DNA of 25,258 bases from Megasphaera elsdenii (lineage in GTDB: Bacteria; Bacillota; Negativicutes; Veillonellales; Megasphaeraceae): positions 1 through 25,258 of the forward strand of contig NZ_JAJBQV010000029.1 of NCBI RefSeq assembly GCF_020539865.1. Reading direction: 5' to 3'. Each line of letters begins with the position of its first letter. Position 1 is the stretch's first letter. A program made the translations under genes and the position numbers. Shown here in pieces: positions 13,844 through 20,348 of this stretch. Below the pieces are notes generated by a model. That model was not told the DNA's origin. It worked only from the letters and a program-made list of their open reading frames with translations, and searched no databases.

Positions 13844-14092
13844 TCAACACCGAGCCTCACCCGGAAATTAAAAGCGACCGCAAGGGAAACGGGCGTCAAA
13901 GTCATCCGGCTGCACGATCTGCGTCACTCTCATGCGTCGCTGCTCATCGAAATGGGCTTTTCCCCGTTGGTCATCGCCGACCGCCTGGGGCATGAAAAAA
14001 TCACGACGACGCTGCAGATTTACTCGCACCTTTATCCTAATAAACAAGCCGAGGTTGCCGAGAAGTTAGATACTGTCGATTTCAATTTTTAG
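13844..14092 (+). pseudogene. C-terminal fragment of a tyrosine recombinase (integrase)
   Basis: About 82 residues match the C-terminal end of phage/ICE integrases: LKATARETGVKVIRLHDLRH, SHASLLIEMGFSPLVIADRL, then GHEKITTTLQIYSHLYP. Box II His-x-x-Arg, the later His and the nucleophile Tyr are present; the N-terminal arm and core-binding domains and the first catalytic Arg are gone. Upstream in-frame sequence (13751-13840) is the antisense of the neighbouring gene and not integrase. The fragment ends 92 bases before the right repeat, the usual place for an integrase gene next to its attachment site. Confidence 0.85.
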
Positions 14093-14138
14093 AAATTTTA
14101 GTATCAAAATAGTATCAAATCGCCTTTCCCGGGAAATG

Positions 14139-14180
14139 AAAAAAGCTCTGCAAACCGCATATTCATGCGATTTGCAGAGC
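14139..14180 (-). terminator. Current terminator of the rplJL transcript
   Basis: On the minus strand GCTCTGCAAA pairs with TTTGCAGAGC, with an inner GCAT/ATGC stem, followed by six A-paired T (TTTTTTC). It lies 21 bases after the rplL stop, between the right repeat and the integrase fragment, so it probably belongs to the inserted element. Confidence 0.8.
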
Positions 14181-14183
14181 TTG

Positions 14184-14200
14184 TAATTTCACGAATGAAA

Positions 14201-14215
<15 letters not shown>
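14184..14215. repeat. Right att-like repeat at the rplL 3' end
   Basis: The partner of 9418-9449 (28 of 32 bases identical). It covers the last codons and stop of rplL (Val-Glu-Leu-Lys-stop on the minus strand) and the following TTTCATTCGTGAAATTA. Mismatches cluster in four bases just after the stop codon. Confidence 0.75.
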
Positions 14216-14566
<351 letters not shown>

Positions 14567-14624
14567 TTTGAAATACCTCCATAGTATCAATTTTTGAGTT
14601 TAATTTTTTAGTTATGTAAGCTAA

Positions 14625-15182
14625 TTAAGCAGTTTCCTGTTCTGCTTTTTTAGCGCGTACAGCATCAAGCACATAAACCATGTTGCGGATATTGCCCTGG
14701 AGTACGTTGACAAGGCCAGAGATAGGAGCCTGCATGCTGCCAACCAATTTTGCGAGGAGTTCTTCGCGGCTCGGCAAGCTTGCCAGAGCGTCAACAGCTG
14801 CAACATCAATGACCTGACCATCAGCGATACCTGCTTTTACAGTCAGCGCTTCAGTCTTTGTTTCTTTGATGAATGCTTTAAGGATTTTAGCCGGAGCTAC
14901 TGCATCTTCTGTGGAATAAGCGATAGCCGTCGGGCCTTCGAGAATTTCATCTAATGCGTTATAGCCGAGTTCGTCAGCGGCGATACGGGTCAACGTGTTT
15001 TTGATGACTTTGTATTCAACACCGCCTTCGCGGAACTTACGGCGAAGTTTCGTGACATCAGCTACAGTGAGGCCGGAGAAACCAACGAAAACAGCACCCT
15101 GAGCGGACTGCAGTTTTTCTTTCATTTCTTCAACGACAGCGGCTTTTGCCGGAGAAACCGGATGATTTGCATATGTGGACAT
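14625..15182 (-). CDS. rplJ: 50S ribosomal protein L10
   Basis: 185 aa, slightly longer than the usual 165-175. The conserved block GAVFVGFSGLTVADVTKLRR (about residues 29-48), then EYKVIKNTLTRIAADE and ILEGPTAIAYSTEDAVAPAK is typical. L10 anchors L7/L12 dimers to the 23S rRNA and, with L12, binds its own leader. The start follows AAGGAGG with a rather long gap of about 12 bases. It is separated from rplA by a 172-base leader with an attenuator. Confidence 0.97.
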   Translation of the reverse strand: MSTYANHPVSPAKAAVVEEMKEKLQSAQGAVFVGFSGLTVADVTKLRRKFREGGVEYKVIKNTLTRIAADELGYNALDEILEGPTAIAYSTEDAVAPAKILKAFIKETKTEALTVKAGIADGQVIDVAAVDALASLPSREELLAKLVGSMQAPISGLVNVLQGNIRNMVYVLDAVRAKKAEQETA

Positions 15183-15204
15183 GAGTTCGATACACCTCCT
15201 TGAA

Positions 15205-15345
15205 CTGGGATTTATATCGTCTTAGCAATCAAAAACGGCCTCATGGAACCCACGAGGCCGAACTAGTCAAAGTCAGATATCTGCTAGTTTCATAGCCTCA
15301 GATGGCGGACATACGTCCATTATACATACCTTCAGTCTACAGCTA
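15205..15345 (-). ncRNA. L10 leader (autoregulatory 5' UTR of rplJL)
   Basis: The 172-base gap between rplA and rplJ has the organisation of the ribosomal protein L10 leader known in Firmicutes: a region with TAGCTGTAGACTGAAGG, a stem using AACTAG and CTAGTT around CAGATATCTG, then a terminator hairpin (15231-15260). Binding of L10(L12)4 would favour termination. Boundaries are approximate. Confidence 0.65.
15231..15260 (-). terminator. Attenuator terminator in the rplJ leader
   Basis: On the minus strand CGGCCTCGTGG pairs with CCATGAGGCCG and is followed by TTTTTG. It lies 49 bases before the rplJ start, inside the L10 leader, so it must be conditional. Confidence 0.8.
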
Positions 15346-15354
15346 AGAGAGATA

Positions 15355-16071
15355 TTAATTTTCTTCTTTCTTTGCAGCACCTTTGATGCTGTACTGGTTG
15401 ATGTGGATGCCAGGGCCCATCGTGGAGCTAACCGTGATGGATTTGATGTACTGGCCTTTTGCACCCGACGGTTTAACTTTGATGAGCGTATCAACCAAAG
15501 CAGTCAGGTTGTCAACCAATTTATCTGCGTCGAAAGATTTTTTACCGATAGAAGAATGAATGTTGCCGGCTTTATCCGTGCGGTATTCAACTTTACCAGC
15601 TTTACTTTCGCTAACAGCTTTTGTAACGTCCATCGTGACAGTACCAACCTTCGGGTTAGGCATGAGGCCTTTAGGACCAAGGATTTTACCGAGACGACCA
15701 ACTTTACCCATCATGTTCGGAGTAGCGATTGCTACGTCGAAGTCGAGCCAGCCACCTTTAATCTTTTCTACGAGATCATCAGCACCAACATAGTCAGCGC
15801 CAGCAGCTAAGGCTTCTTTTTCTTTATCGCCCTGAGCAAATACGAGGACAGTCTTGGATTTACCAATGCCGTGGGGCAGTACCAAGGCGCCGCGGACCTG
15901 CTGGTCGGCGTATTTCGGATCTACGTTAAGGTTTACAGCCAATTCAACAGTTTCATCGAATTTGGCAGTATCCATCTTTTTCAAGATGTCGATTGCTTCT
16001 ACAACATCATACTGTTTCTGTTTATCGAACAGTTTTGCAGCTTCAGCATATTTCTTGCCTACTTTTGCCAT
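15355..16071 (-). CDS. rplA: 50S ribosomal protein L1
   Basis: 238 aa, close to the standard length. Signatures include [17 protein letters not shown] at the start, [39 protein letters not shown] (about residues 125-144) and the end [16 protein letters not shown]1 binds 23S rRNA at the E-site stalk and its own mRNA. AAGGAGG precedes the ATG; rplK lies 60 bases upstream. Confidence 0.97.
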   Translation of the reverse strand: MAKVGKKYAEAAKLFDKQKQYDVVEAIDILKKMDTAKFDETVELAVNLNVDPKYADQQVRGALVLPHGIGKSKTVLVFAQGDKEKEALAAGADYVGADDLVEKIKGGWLDFDVAIATPNMMGKVGRLGKILGPKGLMPNPKVGTVTMDVTKAVSESKAGKVEYRTDKAGNIHSSIGKKSFDADKLVDNLTALVDTLIKVKPSGAKGQYIKSITVSSTMGPGIHINQYSIKGAAKKEEN

Positions 16072-16131
16072 GTTTCTTCCTCCTTATGTGGTTTAACGGG
16101 TTACCCCTTCCACGGGCAGAGAACCATCGAA

Positions 16132-16557
16132 TTAGTCGACGATTTCGATACCCATGCTGCGAGCGGTGCCTTCAATCATTTTCATAGCAGCTTCAACGTC
16201 GTTAGCGTTGAGGTCCGGCATCTTAGTCGTTGCGATTTCGCGGACTTTGTCGCGGCCCAATTTAGCTACTTTTTTCTTGTTCGGTTCGCCCGAAGCTTTG
16301 TCCAAACCTGCTGCTTTCTTCAAGAGAACGGCAGCCGGCGGTGTTTTCGTAATGAAAGTAAAGGAACGGTCTTCATAGACTGTGATTTCGACAGGGATGA
16401 TGAAGCCAGCCTGTTTAGCTGTGCGTTCGTTGAATTCCTTGACGAAAGCCATGATGTTGACACCAGCCTGGCCTAATGCAGGGCCAATCGGAGGCGCCGG
16501 AGTTGCTTTACCAGCTTCACACTGGAGTTTTACCATTCTTGCTACTTTTTTTGCCAT
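16132..16557 (-). CDS. rplK: 50S ribosomal protein L11
   Basis: 141 aa, standard length. Signatures: [20 protein letters not shown] and [20 protein letters not shown] at the N-terminus; [13 protein letters not shown] in the linker; the C-terminal RNA-binding end [21 protein letters not shown]11 binds the GTPase centre of 23S rRNA. AAGGAGGTGTAACTCACC precedes the ATG and a hairpin that may bind L1 lies in the leader. Confidence 0.97.
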   Translation of the reverse strand: MAKKVARMVKLQCEAGKATPAPPIGPALGQAGVNIMAFVKEFNERTAKQAGFIIPVEITVYEDRSFTFITKTPPAAVLLKKAAGLDKASGEPNKKKVAKLGRDKVREIATTKMPDLNANDVEAAMKMIEGTARSMGIEIVD

Positions 16558-16587
16558 GGTGAGTTACACCTCCTTACATTACAAGAT

Positions 16588-16617
16588 GTGGTCAAACGAA
16601 TCTTGCGATTCTCCCAC
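16588..16617 (-). promoter_or_regulatory. Candidate L1-binding hairpin in the rplK leader
   Basis: On the minus strand GTGG pairs with CCAC around GAGAATC-GCAA-GATTCGTTTGA; the inner GAATC/GATTC stem is closed by a GCAA tetraloop. The asymmetric loop with GTGGGAG on one side is like the L1 target known in rplKA mRNAs. A second hairpin, GCGGCAA/TTGCCGC at 16620-16634, follows the nusG end. Confidence 0.55.
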
Positions 16618-16646
16618 TCGCGGCAAATTGCCGCATTTAGAAGTAT

Positions 16647-17186
16647 TTATTCCAGACCCTTCTCGATTTGAGAATAGTCGACTTCTACTGGAGTTTCTCG
16701 GCCAAACATATTAACAAGGCCTTTGACAGTCCCTTTTTCTTCATTGATTTCCGTTACGACGGCTATGCAATTTTCAAAAGGACCTTCGGTAATGCGCACT
16801 TCTTCGCCAACTTCGACAGAGATATGCGTTTTCGGTTCGCTTTCTATCCCCTGAGTCTTCAAAATCTTTTCGACTTCTTTCGGTTCCAGCGGGATAGGCT
16901 TGGTTGCCGAGCCGACAAAACCAGTGACACCCGGTGTATTGCGGACGACATACCAGGAACGGTCATTGACTTCCATTTCGATGAGAACATAGCCAGGGAA
17001 TACTTTCCGCTTGACAGTCCGTTTCTTACCATCTTTGATGTCAATTTCATCTTCCATTGGAATGAGAATACGGTTAATGACGTTTTCTAACCCCATGGAT
17101 TTGACCTTTTGTTCCAGCGTTTGCATTACTTTATTTTCATAACCGGAATACGTATGGATGACATACCATTTCATATCTGCTTCCAT
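16647..17186 (-). CDS. nusG: Transcription termination/antitermination factor NusG
   Basis: 179 aa, standard length. The NGN domain is clear: MKWYVIHTYSGYENKVMQTL, then FPGYVLIEMEVNDRSWYVVR and NTPGVTGFVGSATKPIPL. The KOW domain follows (VGEEVRITEGPFENCIAVVT, then VNMFGRETPVEVDYSQIEKG). It binds RNA polymerase and affects pausing and Rho termination. ATG 17186 (AGGAGG, 11 bases away) and ATG 17174 are both possible starts. secE ends 15 bases upstream. Confidence 0.96.
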   Translation of the reverse strand: MEADMKWYVIHTYSGYENKVMQTLEQKVKSMGLENVINRILIPMEDEIDIKDGKKRTVKRKVFPGYVLIEMEVNDRSWYVVRNTPGVTGFVGSATKPIPLEPKEVEKILKTQGIESEPKTHISVEVGEEVRITEGPFENCIAVVTEINEEKGTVKGLVNMFGRETPVEVDYSQIEKGLE

Positions 17187-17201
17187 TTAAGCGCAAGCCT
17201 C

Positions 17202-17441
17202 CTATCCGACAACAAGCTGGAGCAACTTGAACAGCTGTGAAAATACGCCGTCAGCCACACCAATGATTACCATTACGACGATTGTAGCGACAATGACCAT
17301 AACCGTGTAGTTGATCAATTCCTTCTTCGTCGGCCAGATGACTTTTTTCATTTCTACCTTTACGCCAGATAAAAATGATTTGCCCGGGTTCTTTTTCTTG
17401 TTCTTATTCTTTTGTGCTGCTTTTTTAGCTGAAAGTGCCAT
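17202..17441 (-). CDS. secE: Preprotein translocase subunit SecE
   Basis: 79 aa with a Lys-rich N-terminus (AQKNKNKKKNPGKSFLSG), the conserved VEMKKVIWPTKKELINYT at about residues 28-45 and one transmembrane helix (VMVIVATIVVMVIIGVAD). It is the small essential subunit of SecYEG. ATG 17441 is chosen because GAGAGG lies 5 bases upstream; the longer frame from 17459 has no ribosome site. Confidence 0.95.
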   Translation of the reverse strand: MALSAKKAAQKNKNKKKNPGKSFLSGVKVEMKKVIWPTKKELINYTVMVIVATIVVMVIIGVADGVFSQLFKLLQLVVG

Positions 17442-17488
17442 ATAACCTCTCACATCCAAATAAGATTAGCACAATCTTATTCACTCAA

Positions 17489-17638
17489 TTATTTTGTTTC
17501 TTTGTGTAATGTTTCTTTTTTGCAGAACGGGCAATATTTTTTCAGTTCCAAACGATCCGGATTGTTCTTTTTGTTTTTGTTCGTCCGGTAGTTACGCTGT
17601 TTGCATTCTGTGCATGCCAAAGTGATAGCTGTACGCAT
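17489..17638 (-). CDS. rpmG: 50S ribosomal protein L33 (zinc-ribbon type)
   Basis: 49 aa: [20 protein letters not shown], then [20 protein letters not shown] and KETLHKETK. The two CxxC pairs (TECK preceded by ACT, and CPFC) form the zinc ribbon of the C+ type L33. GAGAGGTGTAAGG precedes the ATG. It is the first gene of the rpmG-secE-nusG-rplK-rplA run, 47 bases before secE. Confidence 0.95.
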   Translation of the reverse strand: MRTAITLACTECKQRNYRTNKNKKNNPDRLELKKYCPFCKKETLHKETK

Positions 17639-17696
17639 TCCTTACACCTCTCTTAAAAATAGTCACAAGCCTAGTGTTACGTAAGACTGCCTTTAT

Positions 17697-17726
17697 AATG
17701 TATCACAACAGTCCCCTCTAAGTCAA
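17697..17726 (-). promoter_or_regulatory. Promoter of the rpmG-secE-nusG ribosomal cluster
   Basis: On the minus strand TTGACT (17721-17726) and TACATT (17697-17702) are separated by 18 bases; the -10 is preceded by TGA, an extended -10. It lies 59 bases before rpmG and just after the terminator of the upstream gene. Confidence 0.65.
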
Positions 17727-17745
17727 GGAAATTTTTCTGTAACTT

Positions 17746-17772
17746 AAAAAAGCCAGGCGTTGGTGAACGCCT
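17746..17772 (-). terminator. Terminator of the HI0074-like gene
   Basis: On the minus strand AGGCGTT pairs with AACGCCT around CACC, followed by GGCTTTTTT. It lies about 55 bases after the stop at 17827. Confidence 0.75.
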
Positions 17773-17826
17773 AACTTTAGTTATCATAACATATCACAAT
17801 AGTTATGTCAAGAGATTTGCCATCAC

Positions 17827-18195
17827 TTACGGCACAACTGCCTCTGAATTGTACAACGCTGCCAGTGCCTCCTGATAGGCCCCCAATATGCGTTGAATCT
17901 GCTGGCTCATGGCGTCCTGGCTGCCGTGGCGATCGCGGAGCATGGCCAGCCATATATCTTCATCGACGAAGAGATACTGTTCGTATGCGGCGGCGATGAG
18001 CTCCTTGGCAGAACCCATAGCGGCCATGCCCTGGCCGTCCCGCTTCAAAGCCTCGCGAAAAGCCATCAAGCCCAAATCGAAAGCCTCTTGGAAGATGTGG
18101 ATGATGCCATGACAGACGAAGGGATTCGACAAATCCGCTTCCCTGGCCTGTTGTAAAAGCTGTATATGTTCTTGGAAATTATCCTGCCAATTCAT
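17827..18195 (-). CDS. HI0074-like nucleotidyltransferase substrate-binding family protein
   Basis: A 122-aa helical protein starting MNWQDNFQEHIQLLQQ. FQEAFDLGLMAFREALKRDG, then SAKELIAAAYEQYLFVDEDI and WLAMLRDRHG match the pattern of HI0074-type proteins (F(E)-x-L-W...L...; ...W..M..dRn). In known cases this subunit pairs with a small MNT-type nucleotidyltransferase (HI0073/MntA), and HEPN-MNT pairs act as toxin-antitoxin modules. No partner gene is seen here; the terminator and the ribosomal promoter follow directly. GGGAGGTATTT precedes ATG 18195. The leader carries a 7-base tandem repeat. Confidence 0.6.
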   Translation of the reverse strand: MNWQDNFQEHIQLLQQAREADLSNPFVCHGIIHIFQEAFDLGLMAFREALKRDGQGMAAMGSAKELIAAAYEQYLFVDEDIWLAMLRDRHGSQDAMSQQIQRILGAYQEALAALYNSEAVVP

Positions 18196-18205
18196 AAATA
18201 CCTCC

Positions 18206-18245
18206 CAAACATCAAACATCAAACATCAAACATCAAACATCAAAC
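18206..18245. repeat. Heptanucleotide tandem repeat (CAAACAT) in a 5' leader
   Basis: Five exact copies of CAAACAT (18206-18240) followed by a partial CAAAC. It lies between the -10 box (18248-18253) and the ribosome site of the HI0074-like gene. On the minus strand each unit (ATGTTTG) contains an ATG, so copy number changes would alter the leader length and upstream starts. Confidence 0.9.
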
Positions 18246-18247
18246 CC

Positions 18248-18253
18248 ATTATA
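18248..18253 (-). promoter_or_regulatory. -10 box of the HI0074-like gene
   Basis: A perfect TATAAT on the minus strand, with only a T-rich -35 region that overlaps the end of the aspA terminator. Transcription would start inside or next to the heptamer repeat. Confidence 0.45.
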
Positions 18254-18266
18254 ATGGATTTCTAAC

Positions 18267-18311
18267 AAAAAAAGAAGCAGCCCTGCTATCAGGAGGAGAC
18301 AGGGCTGCTTC
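18267..18311 (-). terminator. Terminator of the aspartase gene
   Basis: On the minus strand GAAGCAGCCCTG pairs perfectly with CAGGGCTGCTTC around a 14-base loop and is followed by seven T. It lies 21 bases after the aspA stop. Confidence 0.9.
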
Positions 18312-18331
18312 ACGATAAATGGCTTGGGAAT

Positions 18332-19768
18332 TTAGCCAGAGATTTTCTGTTGTGCCAAATAGGTTTCTTCCAAGACTTGCTTACCGGCAATACCAGGCTG
18401 GGTCATTTCCTGCGGCGACAAGATAATGTCCATCTGTTCTTTCGTCAGATAGCCGTGTTCGAGGATGATTTCCCGGATGGGACGGCCTGTAGCATAAGCT
18501 TCCTTAGCCAACATAGACGACCGTTCATAGCCGATGTGCGGCAAGAGGGCCGTGACGATGCCAACACTGTGGTCGACCCAGGACTGGCACGCTTCTTTAT
18601 TGGCCTTAACGCCTTTGAGCAGGTATTCGACGAAGGCATGGATGGCGTTGGACAAATACTGCATAGAGTGGAAGAGATTGAAGGCCATGACCGGTTCCAT
18701 GACGTTCAGCTCGAACTGACCATTTTCTACGCCCAGGCTGATGGCCATGTCGTTGCCGATAATCTGGTAACACGTCTGGTCGAGAACTTCAGCCATGACC
18801 GGATTGACTTTGCCCGGCATGATGGACGAGCCAGGCTGACGGGCAGGCAGCTTCAATTCGTTGAGGCCGCAGCGCGGACCGGAAGCCATAAGGCGAAAGT
18901 CATTGGCCATTTTGATGAGCATCAGGGCTGTAGCTTTCATATTGCCCGATACTTCGGCAAAGATATCGGTGTTATTCGTCATATCGATAAGGTTGCGAGC
19001 TGTGACGAAGATATCGCCTGTCAGCATGGATAGTTTCGTAGCAACGGCTTTGATGTAAGCTGGTTCCGCGTTGAGGCCCGTGCCGACAGCCGTGCCGCCC
19101 ATATTGATGACATGGACGCCTTCAAGGGACCGGGAAATGCGTTTGCGGCCGCGGGCGACAGCCGAAGCATAAGAGCCCATTTCCTGACCGAGCGTGATAG
19201 GAACGGCATCCTGCAAGTGGGTACGCCCCATTTTGATGACATCTTTGAATTCATCGGCTTTGACATCCAGCTCCGCTTCCAGTTCTTTCAGCGCTTCTGT
19301 CAGTTTCTTACCTTTCATGCTCAGGCAGACTTTGATGCTCGTCGGGAAGACGTCGTTCGTCGACTGAGCCATGTTGGCGTGGTTATTCGGCGAAATGATG
19401 TCGTAACGGCCTTTTTCTTTGCCTATGATTTCTAAGGCTCGGTTGCACAGTACTTCGTTCATGTTCATGTTGACGGACGTACCGGCACCACCCTGGATTG
19501 GATCAACAGGGAACTGGTCCAGCCACTGGCCGTCGATGATTTCACTGGCTGCCTGTACCAGGGCATTACCGATTTTCTTGTCGAGCCGTCCCGTTTCCAT
19601 GTTGGCGAGAGCAGCTGCTTTTTTGACAATGGCCATGGCCTGGATGAAGTCCGGATCCAGATGTTCACCTGTAATATGGAAGTTTTCCATAGCCCGCATG
19701 GTCTGTACGCCATAATAAACATTATCCGGTACATTCATTTCACCTAAAAAGTCATGTTCTGTTCTCAT
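18332..19768 (-). CDS. aspA: Aspartate ammonia-lyase (aspartase)
   Basis: A 478-aa enzyme of the aspartase/fumarase superfamily that converts aspartate to fumarate and ammonia. The start MRTEHDFLGEMNVPDNVYYG and VQTMRAMENFHITG are typical of aspartase, not class II fumarase. Other signatures: NMNMNEVLCNRALE, GRTHLQDAVPITLGQE and the superfamily signature GSSIMPGKVNPVMAE (about residues 315-329), whose Ser is the catalytic base. ATG 19768 has GGAGG-ATATT in front. In an anaerobe it would feed fumarate to respiration or succinate/propionate formation. It stands alone between strong terminators, behind a promoter with a perfect 26-base palindrome. Confidence 0.93.
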   Translation of the reverse strand: MRTEHDFLGEMNVPDNVYYGVQTMRAMENFHITGEHLDPDFIQAMAIVKKAAALANMETGRLDKKIGNALVQAASEIIDGQWLDQFPVDPIQGGAGTSVNMNMNEVLCNRALEIIGKEKGRYDIISPNNHANMAQSTNDVFPTSIKVCLSMKGKKLTEALKELEAELDVKADEFKDVIKMGRTHLQDAVPITLGQEMGSYASAVARGRKRISRSLEGVHVINMGGTAVGTGLNAEPAYIKAVATKLSMLTGDIFVTARNLIDMTNNTDIFAEVSGNMKATALMLIKMANDFRLMASGPRCGLNELKLPARQPGSSIMPGKVNPVMAEVLDQTCYQIIGNDMAISLGVENGQFELNVMEPVMAFNLFHSMQYLSNAIHAFVEYLLKGVKANKEACQSWVDHSVGIVTALLPHIGYERSSMLAKEAYATGRPIREIILEHGYLTKEQMDIILSPQEMTQPGIAGKQVLEETYLAQQKISG

Positions 19769-19815
19769 AATATCCTCCCCAATACCCAATCTTGCAATAG
19801 ATGCATTAAATATTT

Positions 19816-19844
19816 TGTATACAGTATTTAAGTAATAATTACAA
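19816..19844 (-). promoter_or_regulatory. Promoter of aspA
   Basis: On the minus strand TTGTAA (19839-19844) and TATACA (19816-19821) are separated by 17 bases, 48 bases before the start. The -10 is part of the word ATACTGTATACA, also found before the permease gene; the -35 lies inside the 19836-19861 palindrome. Confidence 0.5.
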
Positions 19845-19861
19845 CAATACTGTTGTAATTA
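19836..19861. promoter_or_regulatory. Perfect palindrome over the aspA -35 box (operator-like)
   Basis: TAATTACAACA and TGTTGTAATTA are exact inverted 11-base arms around ATAC. There is no T-tract, and it covers the -35 box, so it is better read as a dimeric repressor site than a terminator. The regulator is not known. Confidence 0.6.
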
Positions 19862-19900
19862 AATTCATACCTCTCCGGCGCCCCACGCCGGTATGTACAG

Positions 19901-19937
19901 AAAAGGCGCTGTTGAAATTGCTTTCAACAGCGCCTTT
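19901..19937. terminator. Terminator after the ferredoxin gene
   Basis: Exact 16-base arms AAAGGCGCTGTTGAAA and TTTCAACAGCGCCTTT around TTGC. On the minus strand the stem ends CGCCTTTTCT. It is about 100 bases after the ferredoxin stop. A second hairpin (CCGGCG/CGCCGG, about 19875-19891) lies next to it. Confidence 0.7.
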
Positions 19938-20036
19938 GCCGTACGTACTATGAATTTACCTATATCATAGTGCATGAACTGGCAGATGTCAATATTTATT
20001 CCACCACTTTATGTTTTATTTAGACTTCTTACAATC

Positions 20037-20222
20037 TCAGGCTTCTTCGATAGCCCCGGCCGGACAGGTGTTCATCGCTTCCTGGGCAGCATCATTAGTG
20101 GCATCCGTCGATTCAGCATAGGCTTCAGCCATACCCGTATCATCGTTCATGCGGAACACTTCTGGGCAAGTCCCGGCACACATACCACAGGCAATACACG
20201 TATCGTTTACTTTATATTTCAT
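20037..20222 (-). CDS. Ferredoxin with a single [4Fe-4S] cluster
   Basis: 61 aa, starting MKYKVNDTCIACGMCAGTCP. Cys 9, 12 and 15 with Cys 53 (NTCPAGAI) would hold one 4Fe-4S cluster; Cys 19 may form a disulphide or be free, as in Thermotoga-type ferredoxins. The second CxxCxxC of clostridial 2x[4Fe-4S] ferredoxins is absent. The protein is very acidic, as usual for electron carriers. AAAGGAG lies 9 bases before the ATG. The upstream gap (20223-20348) holds small inverted repeats (CAGTAAG/CTTACTG at 20270-20289; GTTGTATTTACAAC at 20324-20337) but no clear promoter. Confidence 0.9.
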   Translation of the reverse strand: MKYKVNDTCIACGMCAGTCPEVFRMNDDTGMAEAYAESTDATNDAAQEAMNTCPAGAIEEA

Positions 20223-20348
20223 AATGAATCACTCCTTTGTCCGGACCTTCTATCCGGAATACTTAGTCCAGTAAGTCATTCCTTACTGTGCCTATAGTAT
20301 AACCCGGTTCGGACCAAAGAGCGGTTGTATTTACAACACTTTTGCGAT

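Noticed and set aside
9457..14130. GCCTTTCCC shared near both ends of the element as an alternative att core
   Set aside because: Only nine bases match and the flanks differ; the 28/32 match over the rplL tail is much better.
15319..15324. Internal promoter (TATAAT) in the rplJ leader
   Set aside because: The -10 word is perfect but no acceptable -35 or TGn extension is present, and it lies inside the conserved leader structure.
17827..18222. Longer start of the HI0074-like protein (MMFDVWEVF...)
   Set aside because: The extra residues are encoded by the heptamer repeat, and the good ribosome site GGGAGG lies inside that extension, pointing to ATG 18195.
18206..18245. CRISPR-like tandem repeat
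   Set aside because: The unit is only 7 bases and has no spacers; it is a simple tandem repeat.
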